From Paracyclopina nana (lineage: Eukaryota; Arthropoda; Copepoda; Cyclopoida; Cyclopettidae): DNA of 64,000 nt. Below, piece by piece: positions 46,541-64,000 of the stretch. The notes below the pieces were generated by a model, which saw only the letters and a program-made list of their open reading frames with translations, was not told where the DNA came from and did not search any database. Location of the stretch: the NCBI GenBank assembly GCA_019096065.1, contig JAGUCH010000002.1, forward strand, positions 1,748,501 through 1,812,500, in the 5' to 3' direction. The first letter of the stretch is position 1. Every line of letters begins with the position of its first letter. The translations under genes were made by a program, and so were the position numbers.

Positions 46541-47203
46541 TTAAGGGGTATCCGAGGAGAGGCTTGTGACGTTGCTTCGCGTGAATACTTTCAGTGATGA
46601 AATATCAAATAAACCGTTTGAGTTCAGAAAAGCCCTTTTTCTTTGTGGCTTGTGTGGTGGATTTTTAAGCAAAGAGCTTCTTTTTGCTGTTTTGACCTCG
46701 ATTTGATTGTCCACTGGCTTTATGTAGATGATCTTGGGATTTGCACTTTTTTCATCATTCTTTGCGATGAAGGAAGTAGTAGTTGGAGCAACAGTAGTCG
46801 TTGTTTTAACTTCCTTCAGAGCAACTTTCTTTGGCAGCAATTCTGCTATGTGAAATGGGCTGCAAGTTGGCCTCACATGGATCACAATTGAGGGCCAATC
46901 GCAAACCTTTGTAATTGGGTTGAACATCAAAAATGGCCCGCAATGTTTGAGCGATACTCTAAAATGCCCCCAACAATGGAAGAAAGTGTGACAGTTGCTT
47001 GGATCCGGTATATGATCATGCCCACTAAAACAGATGGGTCTTTGCTCCCACATTGCAAACTTGCATCTTACACAATCTAAAAAAATATACGACAGGATGC
47101 TTTTCACGCCTTTAAACTCCAAAAGAAAAGTGAACATTAATTATCTTGTTTGCTCACCTTTAATTAAATAAACAATCAGAGCGAACAGTTGTGCGCACCT
47201 CAT
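46541..47203 (-). CDS. Secreted protein with one chitin-binding type 2 domain
   Basis: A peritrophin-A (CBM14) protein, likely extracellular in cuticle or gut lining. Exons are 47203-47158 and 47076-46541, giving 193 residues. A short hydrophobic start (MRCAQLFALIVYLIKG) serves as signal peptide. One domain follows with the six-Cys spacing ICFSGHDHIPDPSNCHTFFH, CWGHFRVSLKHCG, F-N-P-x-x-x-VCDW and a final Cys. The remaining about 110 residues are Thr-rich then basic, without Cys. The single domain plus tail differs from multi-domain peritrophins. The exon 1 model rests on phase and signal-peptide logic. Confidence 0.8.
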
Positions 47204-47990
47204 TTTGGGATCATCCAAACCTCGACAATATTTATGCACATCGTAATGCCAACTGACTATATTTGCAATTCGTGATTCCTTCAATCTTGTCGGGTGAATT
47301 TCTCACGTGAGAATGACAAGAGCTTTGGAATGGCACGTGTCCGCCTAATTATGATCACTTTTACTTCTTGCTATAAATCATTACTACTCAAAATGTGCTA
47401 TATTCCGTTGATGTGTTCTGTTCACACGATGACAAGCTGATGGCAGTTCCTCTTCCAAGTGGACCAACAAGTAGCCATTCGATAATCGTCTCTACTAATG
47501 ATGCCTTCTCCATTAAAGAGACCAACGAGCACTGAATTGCTCTGAATTGCGTGGATTTTGAAATGCCACTACATTACGTGCACTCTTTTTGAGATGAAGA
47601 TTGATACAGTTTTTTTTTATATACATCGAGCGTCATGCTTATTTGCCACCAAGCAAACCAACCAAAATTGAAAATACTATCCACGGTTGCCAATATGCTT
47701 ACAAAATAATTAGCCAGACAATTTGGGATTTCGACAACACGATTTCCCCTGTAGGGAAGGCAGGCCTACTGCCAAACTTGTATCTAGCTTGATATCGGCA
47801 AAATTACTTTACGCTTGATAGTAGGTGCAATTTTCACCTTTATTATTGCATGAGAATCCGGGTTTTCAGTCATCTGCATGCACGAACTTTTTTTCCACCT
47901 TCTATTTTCATGCGGGATTTTCAATTGATTCTCAAGAAAGAAAAGTGGTATTCTACAAATATATTCAAGGAAGCATCAAACCGGATGACA
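47204..47990. other. Intergenic gap
   Basis: It contains the promoter of the chitin-binding gene and the 3' flank of SPT6. I see no further gene or repeat. Confidence 0.5.
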
Positions 47991-50900
47991 TTATTCATCA
48001 TACAATGGCGTAGAATCAAATTGACCCCGTGGAGTGCGACGTGGAGTCCGCTGACCTCCAGGAGTATTTTGAGCAGATTGCGGAGTGTTGCGGGCCGATC
48101 CGTGCTGCTGCTGGGGAGTCGAGCTTCCCATATAACCTTGGGTACCAAAGGCAATTTAGAAAGAATGCCAAAAATTAATTAAATCGTTATTTACCTCTGG
48201 GTGTCTGTCCACCTTGATCAGCTCGCGGAGCCGTCCGTTTTGCTCGGCCTCCAGCCCAACCGTCAATCATCACATTTTGCCAGGCATCACCGCCCTCATG
48301 ACGAGGCCGGCCTCCAGCAGGACTCCGGCCATATCCTCCAGGACTTGGTTGAGGCGGAGGGTAAGATCTTCTGCCCTGCATTCCTCCGGAAGAAGGCACA
48401 GGTGGTGGGCCCATGTGAGCTCTTGGCGTACTGGAAGGCCCCGGGGTGTTGTAGGGGGTCAAAATGGGCGTCTGCCCACTGGGTGTGTAGGGAGTGTTGA
48501 TATTGTAGCCTCCTCCAGGTGTGACACCGCCTCCATAAGGAGTGGCAGCGGCAGCCACGCTCATCGCCCCTGGAGTGATTCCGCCTGGAGTGGGCGTGGC
48601 CCCCAAGAAAGGCGTGCGCTGCGAAGAGCTGTTCCGGGGAGTGACGGGTGTGCCTGGAATGGGGTCTCTGAAATGCTCTTTGAACCACTTGAAGAGGCTT
48701 GACAAGTTGTCGAAGGTCTGCTGGCGGAACCGAAAGCCCTCGGGGAGGACAGTGATGAACTCGTGCCTGGCCTTCGTTCTGGGCATGTAGGAAAGCATGA
48801 ACTTTCCGGGCAAGTCTTTGGAGGCGGAGACGAAGTAGTGGATCTTTCCGGGATGAGCACGTTTCTCTTCTCGTAGTAGGTTTTCAGCAATGTCTCGCTT
48901 GCCACCTTGAGTGTCCCTGATAAAATATTCCATTTAAAACTGAATTTTAAATTTGTATTCTTTTAAAAACACTTACTTGTAATACTTAAAGTTCAAGATG
49001 TCTCGTGCGTGACTCGCCATGGGATTGATGTGCCTGGCGATGATCTCGTCGAGATCCTCAAACTCCTCATTGCCAATCCACAAAGACTGGCCAAGGCTGA
49101 AGGCGTTCACCTTTTTCTTCTCGAGGACATTGATGTGCTGGTGAATGCCTTCCCAGGCCACCTTCCAGGTCACCGTTAAATGGTCTGGTCCCTTGGACGA
49201 GGGCCGGATAATGACATCGCCTTGCTGGTACTCATTGTCCATGGGGTCGGATTTGTCCTTTTCAACGTTGTCCAGCAGCTTCTCAGCCCTGTGGTAGTCA
49301 ATGTTCTTGAAGTTGGGGTGAACGATGACACGTTTGACATAGGACTGCTTGGCCTGGGCCTTTTTCCTTTCAGAGTCATGGATGCGCTTGTCTTCGGCCT
49401 CCAAGTCGTGGTCGTAAAAGGCATCTTTGCGAGGCTTCCATTCGTTATCTTTGTCATCCAAAGCGGAGCTCTTGCAAATGGCTTCCACTGAAAATCTCTC
49501 GGGGTTGATTTTGACAATCCTGCAGTAAATGGACTGGTTCCTGTGAACTCGCTCCTCCGGGTTGATGACAGCCGAGTCTGACAAATTCTTGATGGGAATA
49601 AACCCGGACACTCCGTTGTCCAGCCGGATCTTCACACCCACAGCTTTGCCAGGACAGGTGCCTAAACATCAAAATTCAAATAACACAATTAAAAAAACCA
49701 TTTGATATTTAGAGCTGCCTTTTTAATACCTGCATCAAAGTGATTCCACACTTCAGTCAATTCCGGGAAGTCATCTTGGCCACAAAAAGGGCACTGCCAA
49801 GCATTGCCTTCGCCTCCTTTGCGAAGGGGAGCAGCCTTGTCCAACTCCTCGCCTTGAGGCTTCTTGTAGGCAAACCCAGTCACTGAGGCCATGACGAGCT
49901 TGCCCACGTAGAACGTTTGGGGCGTTTCTTTGGTGATCATGTTGAAGATTTCCTCTGCGGAGGGATCGACAAAAGGCTCCCTAAAGTCCTTGTACATGTC
50001 CATGAGCTCAGATCGAATGTCGTACAAGGTGTTGAGCCGCTTGCCATATCCTTGCCTTTCCAGCTCGGTGGCAAATGCCTCGAGGTCAAGCTCGCCCAGT
50101 TTCTCCGGCTCCTGGAGAATCTCCTCCAGAGCATTGGCAGGATTGCCCTCATCCTCGTCAAGCTCGAGAGCGTCCACAGCCATCTTCTTGGCCCAGTCGT
50201 AGGCCTCATAATGGATCCTGGAGCCATCCAGGACCTCCACGTACACCTCGGAATCGCCCAGGGCCGCAGTGTTGATCTTGATGAAGCCGGAGCAATTGAC
50301 CAGGACTTTGGAGCCCATGTGACAAGCGATGACCAGCTGAGATCGGTTTTCCAGTCGTTGGCTCGACTTCATTTGCCGGAGTGTTTTCAGCAGAGCTGCT
50401 CCTTTGCGAGGACCAAGACCGCCAATAAATTGCACAAGGTTGGACATGTGGCCGTGCGCCACACATTCATTGATGTCCACGCCCACCTCGCACACCCTGT
50501 TGATGAACTCGAGATTGAGGCCTTCGAGGAGTTCGTCCTCGCTTAGTAAATCTTGCAGTGGGTTGTACCGAAGGCACAGAATCTCCTTTTCTGGCCCGGT
50601 GAGCTGGGAGAATTCTATGAGAGGGTCTTGCATCCGACGAGCTAGCGACACAGCTTGCCTCAAAACTGGTGGGAAATCGCTGAAATCCTGCTGAGCCCTC
50701 GTGGAATTGGCATACACGCGTGCCAAGTTGTCATTCAAAAACGTCACTTTGATCTAAAAAAAGAAAAAACCTTCCAGTAAGGAAAATTTAAGGGATTTTG
50801 CAAATTTCACCTTGGGAAATTGCTCCTCGTTGATCAGGTCGGTGACAATGACCTCGACGTCCTCCTTGATGGCCAGAGCTGCCCTGTCACCGGTGCCAAT

Positions 50901-53900
50901 GACAATACAATGCGGCCTCTTCTTCGAGATGAACCCCTTGAGCAGCTCCATGTCCGACTCCTTCTCCTCGCGCTCAGTTTCATTCCAAGAGTTTTTCCGC
51001 TTGAGAATGTGCCTCAATGTGATGTAGCCGGACACCTCGCCCTCGGGGGAAATGATGACAGCATAGGCAGCCACGTTGAGGTCGTTCTCGTACATAATGG
51101 CCATAATTCGGCAGCCTTCTTTGCTGCCCCAATCGTCCTCGTCCTCTTCCTCGAAATCCACGGTGTATTTCCCAATTTTCAGCCAGTCATACAGGGTGGA
51201 TCGACAGGCCATGATCACGCCGTCCTTGGCCTCACGAGTGAGCCTATTTTTCAGCTCCGTTCTCAGCATCGGGTAGAGAATCTTGTTGAATGCAATCTCC
51301 AGACACTCCTTGTGCAAGTTGTTCCACTCTTGCGCCACTTTGTGGTAGGCATCGTAGGTGTAGTAACGGAGGGCGTCCTGCAAAAAGGTCTTGCCTTTGG
51401 GAAACGTTCCGATCTCCTTGGCGATCTCAATGTCGAGCAACTTCTGCTCCTCGGCTTGAGTCAACTTCAGCCATTGGTCTCCAGAGAGGGAAGAGATGGG
51501 CTTGTCGGTGACATATTTCAAGGGATAGCAGTCGTGAGACTCGTCGATCTCCTTCAACCCTTTCTTCGTGGGCCTGATATTGATTGTGGCCCTTTCGTAC
51601 ACTGCTTCCCTGACCACGGATCGCACCTGAAATGCACAAAAATTCACAAATTCTTGCAATGACACGTGACTATTAGCATATCAATCAAAAATGTACATTT
51701 TCCTTTGTGCTACATTTTCAAGACCAGAACCTTGCAAAGAAACACTAAATTATCTCAATTTTAGTTTGATTGCTCAAAATTGTCGTTCATAAAAAAACCA
51801 TGATGGCGAAAATGCACAGAGAGAGGGTTTCTCGAGATAAGTCTAGATTAGGTCGGATTGAGCAGAAGTAAAAAACCCACGAGGCAGTACAAAGTACGCA
51901 TCAATCTGTGCATGGAACAAAATACCCGGTGCTCAATCAGAGTCGTACCCAACTCCCAACCAAGTTTCCAGAAGACCCTGTAGACGTTGTAAAATGCATG
52001 CAAGAATTGAAACCAAGATTGAACCAAGGAAGTCTAGTGCGAACCAGAACGCGCGCCGCACAACTATAAAGCTTTTTGCTTTTGCCCTCAATCCCTCAGA
52101 TCTACTCACGAAGCCACCAGAGAAAGGTACATCATAAAAAACAAACACTTCCTTTTCAAGCTTATAATTAGACTGTTTTCTCTTAGAAAATGAAGTTCCT
52201 CGCAGTGCTGATGGCAATCTTTGCCATAATCGCCGTCATGGCCTCCCAAGTTGCCGAGGCCAGACCAGGCTCCACCTATGTGCACAAGCCTAACAAAGGA
52301 TTGAAGAATCTCAGAAAGCACCTGACCAAGCCAAGACAAGGTGGAGCACCAGAATGACTAAGATCAAGGCTACAATAAATGCTTTGTCTTGCCCTAATTA
52401 TACCCATTAAAAACTATTGATATTCCACACAAAAAGTCACCAACAACAATCCCAAAGAAACCTGCTCAATAAAAGAAAAATCGAACGTACCTTCGGGTCA
52501 TGCGCAATTTCGTAGGCCACCAAGCGTTTCACGTGGTCAAGGACCAAGGACGCCGACTCTGCTCCAAGTTTGGGATTCTTCTCGGCATATTCCTCAGCGA
52601 GCTTCAACGGTTCCTTGTCGTCCTTGTCGATCCTCTTCAAATCGATCTTTTGGTAGCCATCTTGGAGATTCTCTCCAAATTCCCAAGGCTTCAGGCCGAA
52701 TTCATCAGCCATGCCTTAAAAACCCGAAAAGGATTGAATAGATGCACACTTTGCAAATATAATTTTTTCAGTCACCTGCGATGCCTAGACGCTTGCAAAA
52801 AGATACTGGATCGTTACGATTGGCATGCTTGAGGATTTCCTCGTCAATATCCTCCTCTTCCTCCTCCTCATCCTCCTCTTCGTCCTCATTATCTTCCTCG
52901 GCCTCGTCGTCATCCTCGGCCTCGTGATCGGTCACTTCGACCTCCTCACCTTCGTCGTTGGTGACAATTTTCGTCTTCTTCTTCTTGGCCGACTTCTTGG
53001 CAATCTTTTTCAGCAGCTTTTTCGTTTCCCGCTCCTCTTTGCGTTTCTTCACGAGCATCGTTTTGATGGCGTCTCGGTCACGGCTGTAGTAGAGCTTGAA
53101 CAGCTGCTCCATATCTTTCAGCTCCTCGAAATTGGTGACAGCATCGATTCTTTCGAGGTCACGGGCCTCGACCAGCCTCACGTCCTTTGGAATGTCCGCA
53201 TTGATGTTGGAGCAAATCGTCTCTTCTTGGTAAGACTTGCAGTGCTCGTACAGCTTTCGCAAGGACTTTTTGCGAGCCTGCAACTTGCACCACTCCTCGT
53301 CAAAGTAGTAGACGCGCCACAAATCGTTGATTTTGAGCTCGGGCTGCACATACTCCTTGCGGTAAAAGTTGATGAAGGGCACCTCAAAGAACTCGCAGCG
53401 GATGTTGTAGAGGGCATTGCGAATCTTCTCCACCACAGCCTCTTTCTTGGAGGTCCACGAGGCGATTTCACGGTCACTGTACAAATCTTGCTTCGAAATT
53501 GTGGGCTACAGAATGGTAAGTGTTATTTTAATCGGATTTTGCCTAATAAAGCCTCACCTTGGTGAATTTGTTGAAAATCCACTCGGCTTCCCGGTCGAGT
53601 TCCTCTTGGTCATTTTCATCGGGCTTCGTCACTGGGAAGTTTCGTAATTGCATCCGCTCAGGAATGTCAGTGTTTCGGATCTCGTTGTCGTGATCGGTGA
53701 AATGTCGCATTTCAAGCTCGGACGGCTCATAGAGCTCAAAAATGGTCTTTGCCCGTTTCTTCTTCTTCTTTTTGAACTTGGCAGCCTCCTCGTCATCCTC
53801 ATCCTCTTCCTCATAATCCTCCTCGGCCTCGTCGTCATCATACTGCTCAAACTCGCCATAGTCGAATTTCACGCCGAAAATGTCCTCGGCGAGCTGACGC

Positions 53901-54533
53901 TCTTCATCGGCGAATAAATGCTTCTTCTTCTTTTTCTTCTCGCTCCTGATCGGCCGACCATCAGCGCCCACAATGAAATCGTCAGACTCGTTGCCGGATT
54001 CGCCGCCTTCGCCCTCCAAATCGGGAATCTCGTCGCCCCTGTTGTCGTTCTCGTTGTCGGAGCTCTCGTCTTCCGAGCCCGATTCCATACGGATGCGCTT
54101 ACGCTTCTTTTGGATGGTGATGCCAAGATTCTCCTTGAGGAGTTCGCGATCTTCATCGTCAATGTCCTCCTCGTCTGACCTGGATTTCGACCTAGATCTC
54201 GACCTCGATCGACGCTTCTTTTTCTTGCGTCGCACAGCCTCGCCGTCCGAGTCGTCATCATTATTCGCATCGTCTTCATCCTCATCCTTAAATAAACATA
54301 AATAAAGACAGAACTTTAAATCAGAGCAGGAAAAAACTTACGGCGATGAATCCCTTCATTTCCTCGCGAGCCTTCTCCTCGTCATCGTCCTCCTCTTCGT
54401 CCTCGTCAGAGCTAATTGCCCTCGGCCTTTTCTTTTTGGCCGCAGAAGAGTTGGAGTTTTCGCTCGCTTCCATTGGCTCCTCATCTTCGCTAGTTGATCC
54501 GACCTCGGCCTCGTCATCGACAAAGTCCGCCAT
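47991..54533 (-). CDS. Spt6: SPT6, histone chaperone and elongation factor
   Basis: SPT6 travels with RNA polymerase II and reassembles nucleosomes. Exons are 54533-54342, 54286-53558, 53505-52776, 52714-52491, 51626-50811, 50753-49730, 49661-48977, 48916-48195 and 48136-47991. All phases fit, giving 1755 residues (human 1726). Order: an acidic, KKKR-rich N-terminus (1-300) with the Iws1-binding segment; helix-turn-helix region with [13 protein letters not shown]; YqgF-like domain (about 770-890); helix-hairpin-helix with [18 protein letters not shown]; death-like region; S1 domain ([19 protein letters not shown]); and tandem SH2 with [20 protein letters not shown] and LPGKFMLSY. The tail is Gly/Pro-rich with TPxG repeats, ending STPLYDE. 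Intron 51627-52490 hosts a small gene on the other strand. Confidence 0.96.
52065..52070 (+). promoter_or_regulatory. TATA box of nested peptide gene
   Basis: TATAAA, with an initiator-like CTCAGATC about 31 bases downstream (start near 52097). A GATAAG motif lies upstream at 51836-51841. A 60-bp 5'-UTR intron (52127-52186, GT-AG) follows, ending 3 bases before the ATG. Confidence 0.65.
52190..52357 (+). CDS. Small secreted cationic peptide nested in SPT6 intron
   Basis: Predicted product of 55 residues. [20 protein letters not shown] starts a strong signal peptide cut after AEA. The mature peptide is about 31 residues, begins [10 protein letters not shown], has a possible amphipathic stretch GLKNLRKHL, and has net charge about +7 with no Cys. 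It has its own TATA box, 5'-UTR intron and AATAAA (52374-52379), so it is a complete gene, transcribed against SPT6 inside the intron 51627-52490. Size, charge and signal resemble linear antimicrobial peptides or small arthropod secreted peptides, but I recognise no family. A neuropeptide is less likely because there is no dibasic/amidation site. Confidence 0.8.
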   Translation: MKFLAVLMAIFAIIAVMASQVAEARPGSTYVHKPNKGLKNLRKHLTKPRQGGAPE

Positions 54534-55205
54534 ATTGCCTTGCTACAAGCCGCTGGCCTCCACTTGATCGGCTTTCGTTTAAGTCTACCGAGTTTCAAGC
54601 TCCTTCAGATTAAAGTCTAGACTCTAGAAGCAGCGTTGAAAATTGAAATTTGTTTACAAAATGGACCGAAAAAAAGAGTCGAGCCTTGAAATGCATTGTG
54701 CAATGCTGTTATAATAAAACTCATTCGTTCATTTTTTACCAATTCAGTCATCAAAATGTAATATCTAAGGATTTGAAGCAGTAGTTCAATTTCGCTTCAA
54801 CCTCTCTTTTATTATTATAACTAACTTTTTTAAACCATATTTGCCCTATAAAAGTCCATTCAGTTTAACAGAAAAATTATTTTGAAGCGCAATATGTTGT
54901 TGATCGGCTTCAAAGCAAAAAATTTGCCAAACGTTGCAGGAAAAAGCCTGTTTTGACATGAATTTCCATTTAGATATCCAGCCACGAAATAAATACTGTT
55001 ATTTCACGTCAAATCGACGTGAGTGAAAAGTGGGCTTGACGTCGGCCTACCAAGAGCCGGAATATGTTGGTTTGCTCCAGGTAAAGAAAGGGAAAGCATC
55101 AAAATTACGCCAAAAAAGTCCATCTTGGACTCTCCTGGCCGTGGCGATCGACGCGCCTATCGGTTCAATTTGCTCAATTACTTTCGTCCCAGAAGACCAG
55201 CCACA
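54534..55205. promoter_or_regulatory. Divergent SPT6 / UXS1 intergenic region
   Basis: 672 bp between the two start codons. It probably holds both promoters. The UXS1 leader lies in the last about 180 bp, where a stop-free frame without an in-frame ATG precedes the start. No TATA box stands out. Confidence 0.5.
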
Positions 55206-56891
55206 ATGTTATTAAGGTAACAGCAACTTTTGACAGATGCCTTGTGCAGCTTTCTTGATTAACCCTAGACATTAAAGGAAAGTGTAACGTGAGCTAAAAT
55301 GGCCAATTTTGCTGCAGAGTTGTAAGTACAGTGGTTGATTTTTCCGTGTGGTTTTCATGTTCAGAGGGGCGTGACATTTCTCTGCTTCACTGCGTTGGTG
55401 GCTGTCAAATTGTGCGCAACAAAAATAGAATTGATCTCCTGATTACACTTGTTTTACAGGACCACCGTATCTGTGATATTGATCAGTGCTTTGCTGCTCT
55501 ACAAGGCTCTGGAAGCTCAACAAGATGACGAAGAGAATAAAGCTGACAGCCTCAGAATCCAAAGATTGGAGCAACGGGTCATGGAGCTGGAAGAGGCTCT
55601 GCAAAGCCACACAAAAAGGCCGAACCTTCACCCCACTAAAAACATGGCTGCTCAACATCCCATTGACGTAGCTTTCCTCAACTACAAGGACCGAAAGCGG
55701 ATTTTGATCACTGGAGGCGCCGGATTTGTGGGCAGCCACTTGACTGACAAGCTCATGTTGGCTGGCCATGAGGTGATTGTGGCTGACAACATGTTCACGG
55801 GTCGTAAACGCAACGTGGAGCATTGGATAGGTCATCCCAACTTTGACCTGGTCAACCATGACATTGTCAACCCGCTGTATATCGAAGTGGACGAGATTTA
55901 CCATTTGGCCAGCCCAGCCAGTCCTCCTCACTATATGTACAACCCTGTCAAAACCATCAAGACCAACACCGTTGGCACTGTCAATGCGCTCGGCCTTGCA
56001 AAGCGAGTGAACGCCAAGATTCTCATCGCTTCAACATCAGAGGTGATAAATATGGCAATCATCATTCATTTTTAAAACTGACTATAATTCAAAGGTGTAC
56101 GGAGATCCGGAAGTTCATCCACAGAGTGAAAGTTATTGGGGCCATGTCAATCCCATTGGGCCGAGAGCTTGCTATGACGAGGGCAAAAGAGTTGCAGAAA
56201 CTCTGGCCTATGCCTATGCAAAGCAGTCCAAAGTGGACGTCAGAGTTGCACGAATTTTCAACACGTACGGACCTAGAATGCATATGAACGACGGCCGAGT
56301 GGTTTCCAACTTTGTGCTGCAAGCCCTTCAAGGAGAACCAATTACGGTATATATTTAGGGGCTTAGCTAAAGAGGATCTTTTCTAATACGAGCGCTATTT
56401 TTAGATTTATGGCGACGGCTCGCAGACTCGGTCGTTTCAGTACGTCTCGGATCTGGTTGATGGCCTCGTGGCACTGATGAATTCCAATTACACAAGCCCA
56501 GTCAATATTGGCAATCCCATTGAGCACACGATCGAAGGTGAGCTTCTGCTGTGCTGACACAATGATTTTCTCTTAATTTCTTTGTGCGCTCTTCCTGCAT
56601 TCAGAGTTTGCGACGTTGATCAAAGAAGAAGTTGGTGCCACCTCAAGCCCCATCATCCACAAAGAGGCTGTGGAGGACGATCCTCGACGACGCAGGCCAG
56701 ACATAAGTCTCGCCAAAAAGGTGCTTGGCTGGGAGCCAAGGGTCAGCCTTAAGCAGGGCCTTGCCAAAACGATTGACTACTTCCGAAAAGAGCTCAGTCG
56801 GAAGCATTATTCGGATGGCATCGGTGCACATCCGAGCATATTCCAAGTTACTCACGATGAAGTGAAAGAAGAAGATAACTTGGTATCATAG
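55206..56891 (+). CDS. Uxs: UDP-glucuronate decarboxylase (UDP-xylose synthase)
   Basis: A Golgi type II enzyme that turns UDP-glucuronate into UDP-xylose, the first sugar of the proteoglycan linker. Exons are 55206-55216, 55460-56042, 56095-56346, 56405-56537 and 56605-56891, giving 421 residues (human 420). Seen: a signal anchor at about residues 5-20, a short coiled stem, the NAD-binding [14 protein letters not shown], then [12 protein letters not shown], the catalytic RACYDEGKR (Tyr/Lys), [20 protein letters not shown] and [13 protein letters not shown]. The first coding exon encodes only three codons plus two bases; the ATG at 55206 is the first in frame. Polyadenylation signal at 56904-56909. 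Confidence 0.95.
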
Positions 56892-57390
56892 CAATTCCCG
56901 TCCAATAAACTAGATACAATCGATGGCGATTTCTAAATCACAGATATAATATGTTCTTTTTTATTGACTACAAATGATCGAAATTTCTTAGCATGTTATT
57001 TTAGTAATTTTAGGTTTAGTGGTGGTGGTTTTCGTGTAGGATTTCTTTTATTTTCTGCGTTAGGTAGGACGACAACGCCAATAGAATAGTATAGTAGTTA
57101 TTTCTTTTTTCTCCTCCGGAAGAAAAGTAAAATGATGCGAAAAGGAAACAAACAAGAATTTTTGCCTCTATTTGGAAGTGCGATTTTTTCTTTAGAAAAA
57201 CGGAAGAAAATACTGAGTGATGTATATAATGGTAATTAAGTTAAGAAACAAACTCTAACAGTAGTAGAAGTATGATGATAAAATGCTCAAATGCATTTTG
57301 AACGTGGTAATCATATAATAAGAATAGAAGAAGCAATAATAATTATGTAGTACATGATGATGCGTCATGATGCGTTTTATCGCCTGGTGC
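56892..57390. other. 3' flanks of UXS1 and JNK
   Basis: A 499-bp gap between convergent stop codons. AT-rich, with a GT-rich patch near 57014-57032. It most likely consists of the two 3' untranslated regions. Confidence 0.5.

Positions 57391-64000
<6,610 letters not shown>

Noticed and set aside
48201-48702. Long + strand open frames opposite SPT6 (also 49917-50546 and 50820-51662)
   Set aside because: They are antisense shadows of conserved SPT6 exons with GC-rich third positions.

Overview
This is a eukaryotic, intron-rich window from an arthropod, most probably a hexapod. The evidence is a JNK protein closest in sequence to insect basket, a vein-type EGF ligand, a CLIP-domain protease, a chitin-binding protein and an NKAIN with the long arthropod C-terminal tail. 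Most coding introns are about 50-200 bp with GT-AG borders. I rebuilt the gene models by hand from splice signals, reading frame and family knowledge. In each recognised family the spliced frame closes exactly, but nothing was aligned by software. The exact species is not determinable.

Layout. 5-13.6 kb: a small secreted Ser/Glu-rich protein, pirin (-), a carbohydrate sulfotransferase, an SLC22-type transporter and an SLC35D-type nucleotide-sugar transporter (-). 15.9-19.3 kb: a CATIP-like ciliary protein (-) and a single-pass membrane protein with a C-terminal Cys cluster (-). 23-32 kb: an FN2+CLIP serine protease, then NKAIN (+) and vein/neuregulin-like ligand (-), which converge tail to tail. 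32.6-39 kb: no protein gene; instead four diverged copies of a structured RNA-like unit on one strand, interleaved with foldback transposons and a 16-bp minisatellite. 39.5-47.2 kb: a secreted four-Cys protein (-), SAP130 (-) head to head with ATXN7L3/Sgf11 (+), and a one-domain chitin-binding protein (-). 48-54.5 kb: SPT6 (-), with a tiny secreted cationic peptide gene nested on the opposite strand in one of its introns. 55.2-63.1 kb: UXS1 (+) and JNK (-), the latter with foldback elements in its introns.

Functional links. The sulfotransferase, SLC35D transporter and UXS1 all serve glycosaminoglycan synthesis. SAP130 (Sin3/HDAC), ATXN7L3 (SAGA deubiquitinase module) and SPT6 are chromatin/transcription factors. 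Vein and JNK are signalling genes. The protease, nested peptide and secreted proteins look defence- or cuticle-related. The most novel item is the four-copy RNA-like unit, whose helices show compensatory base changes between copies.
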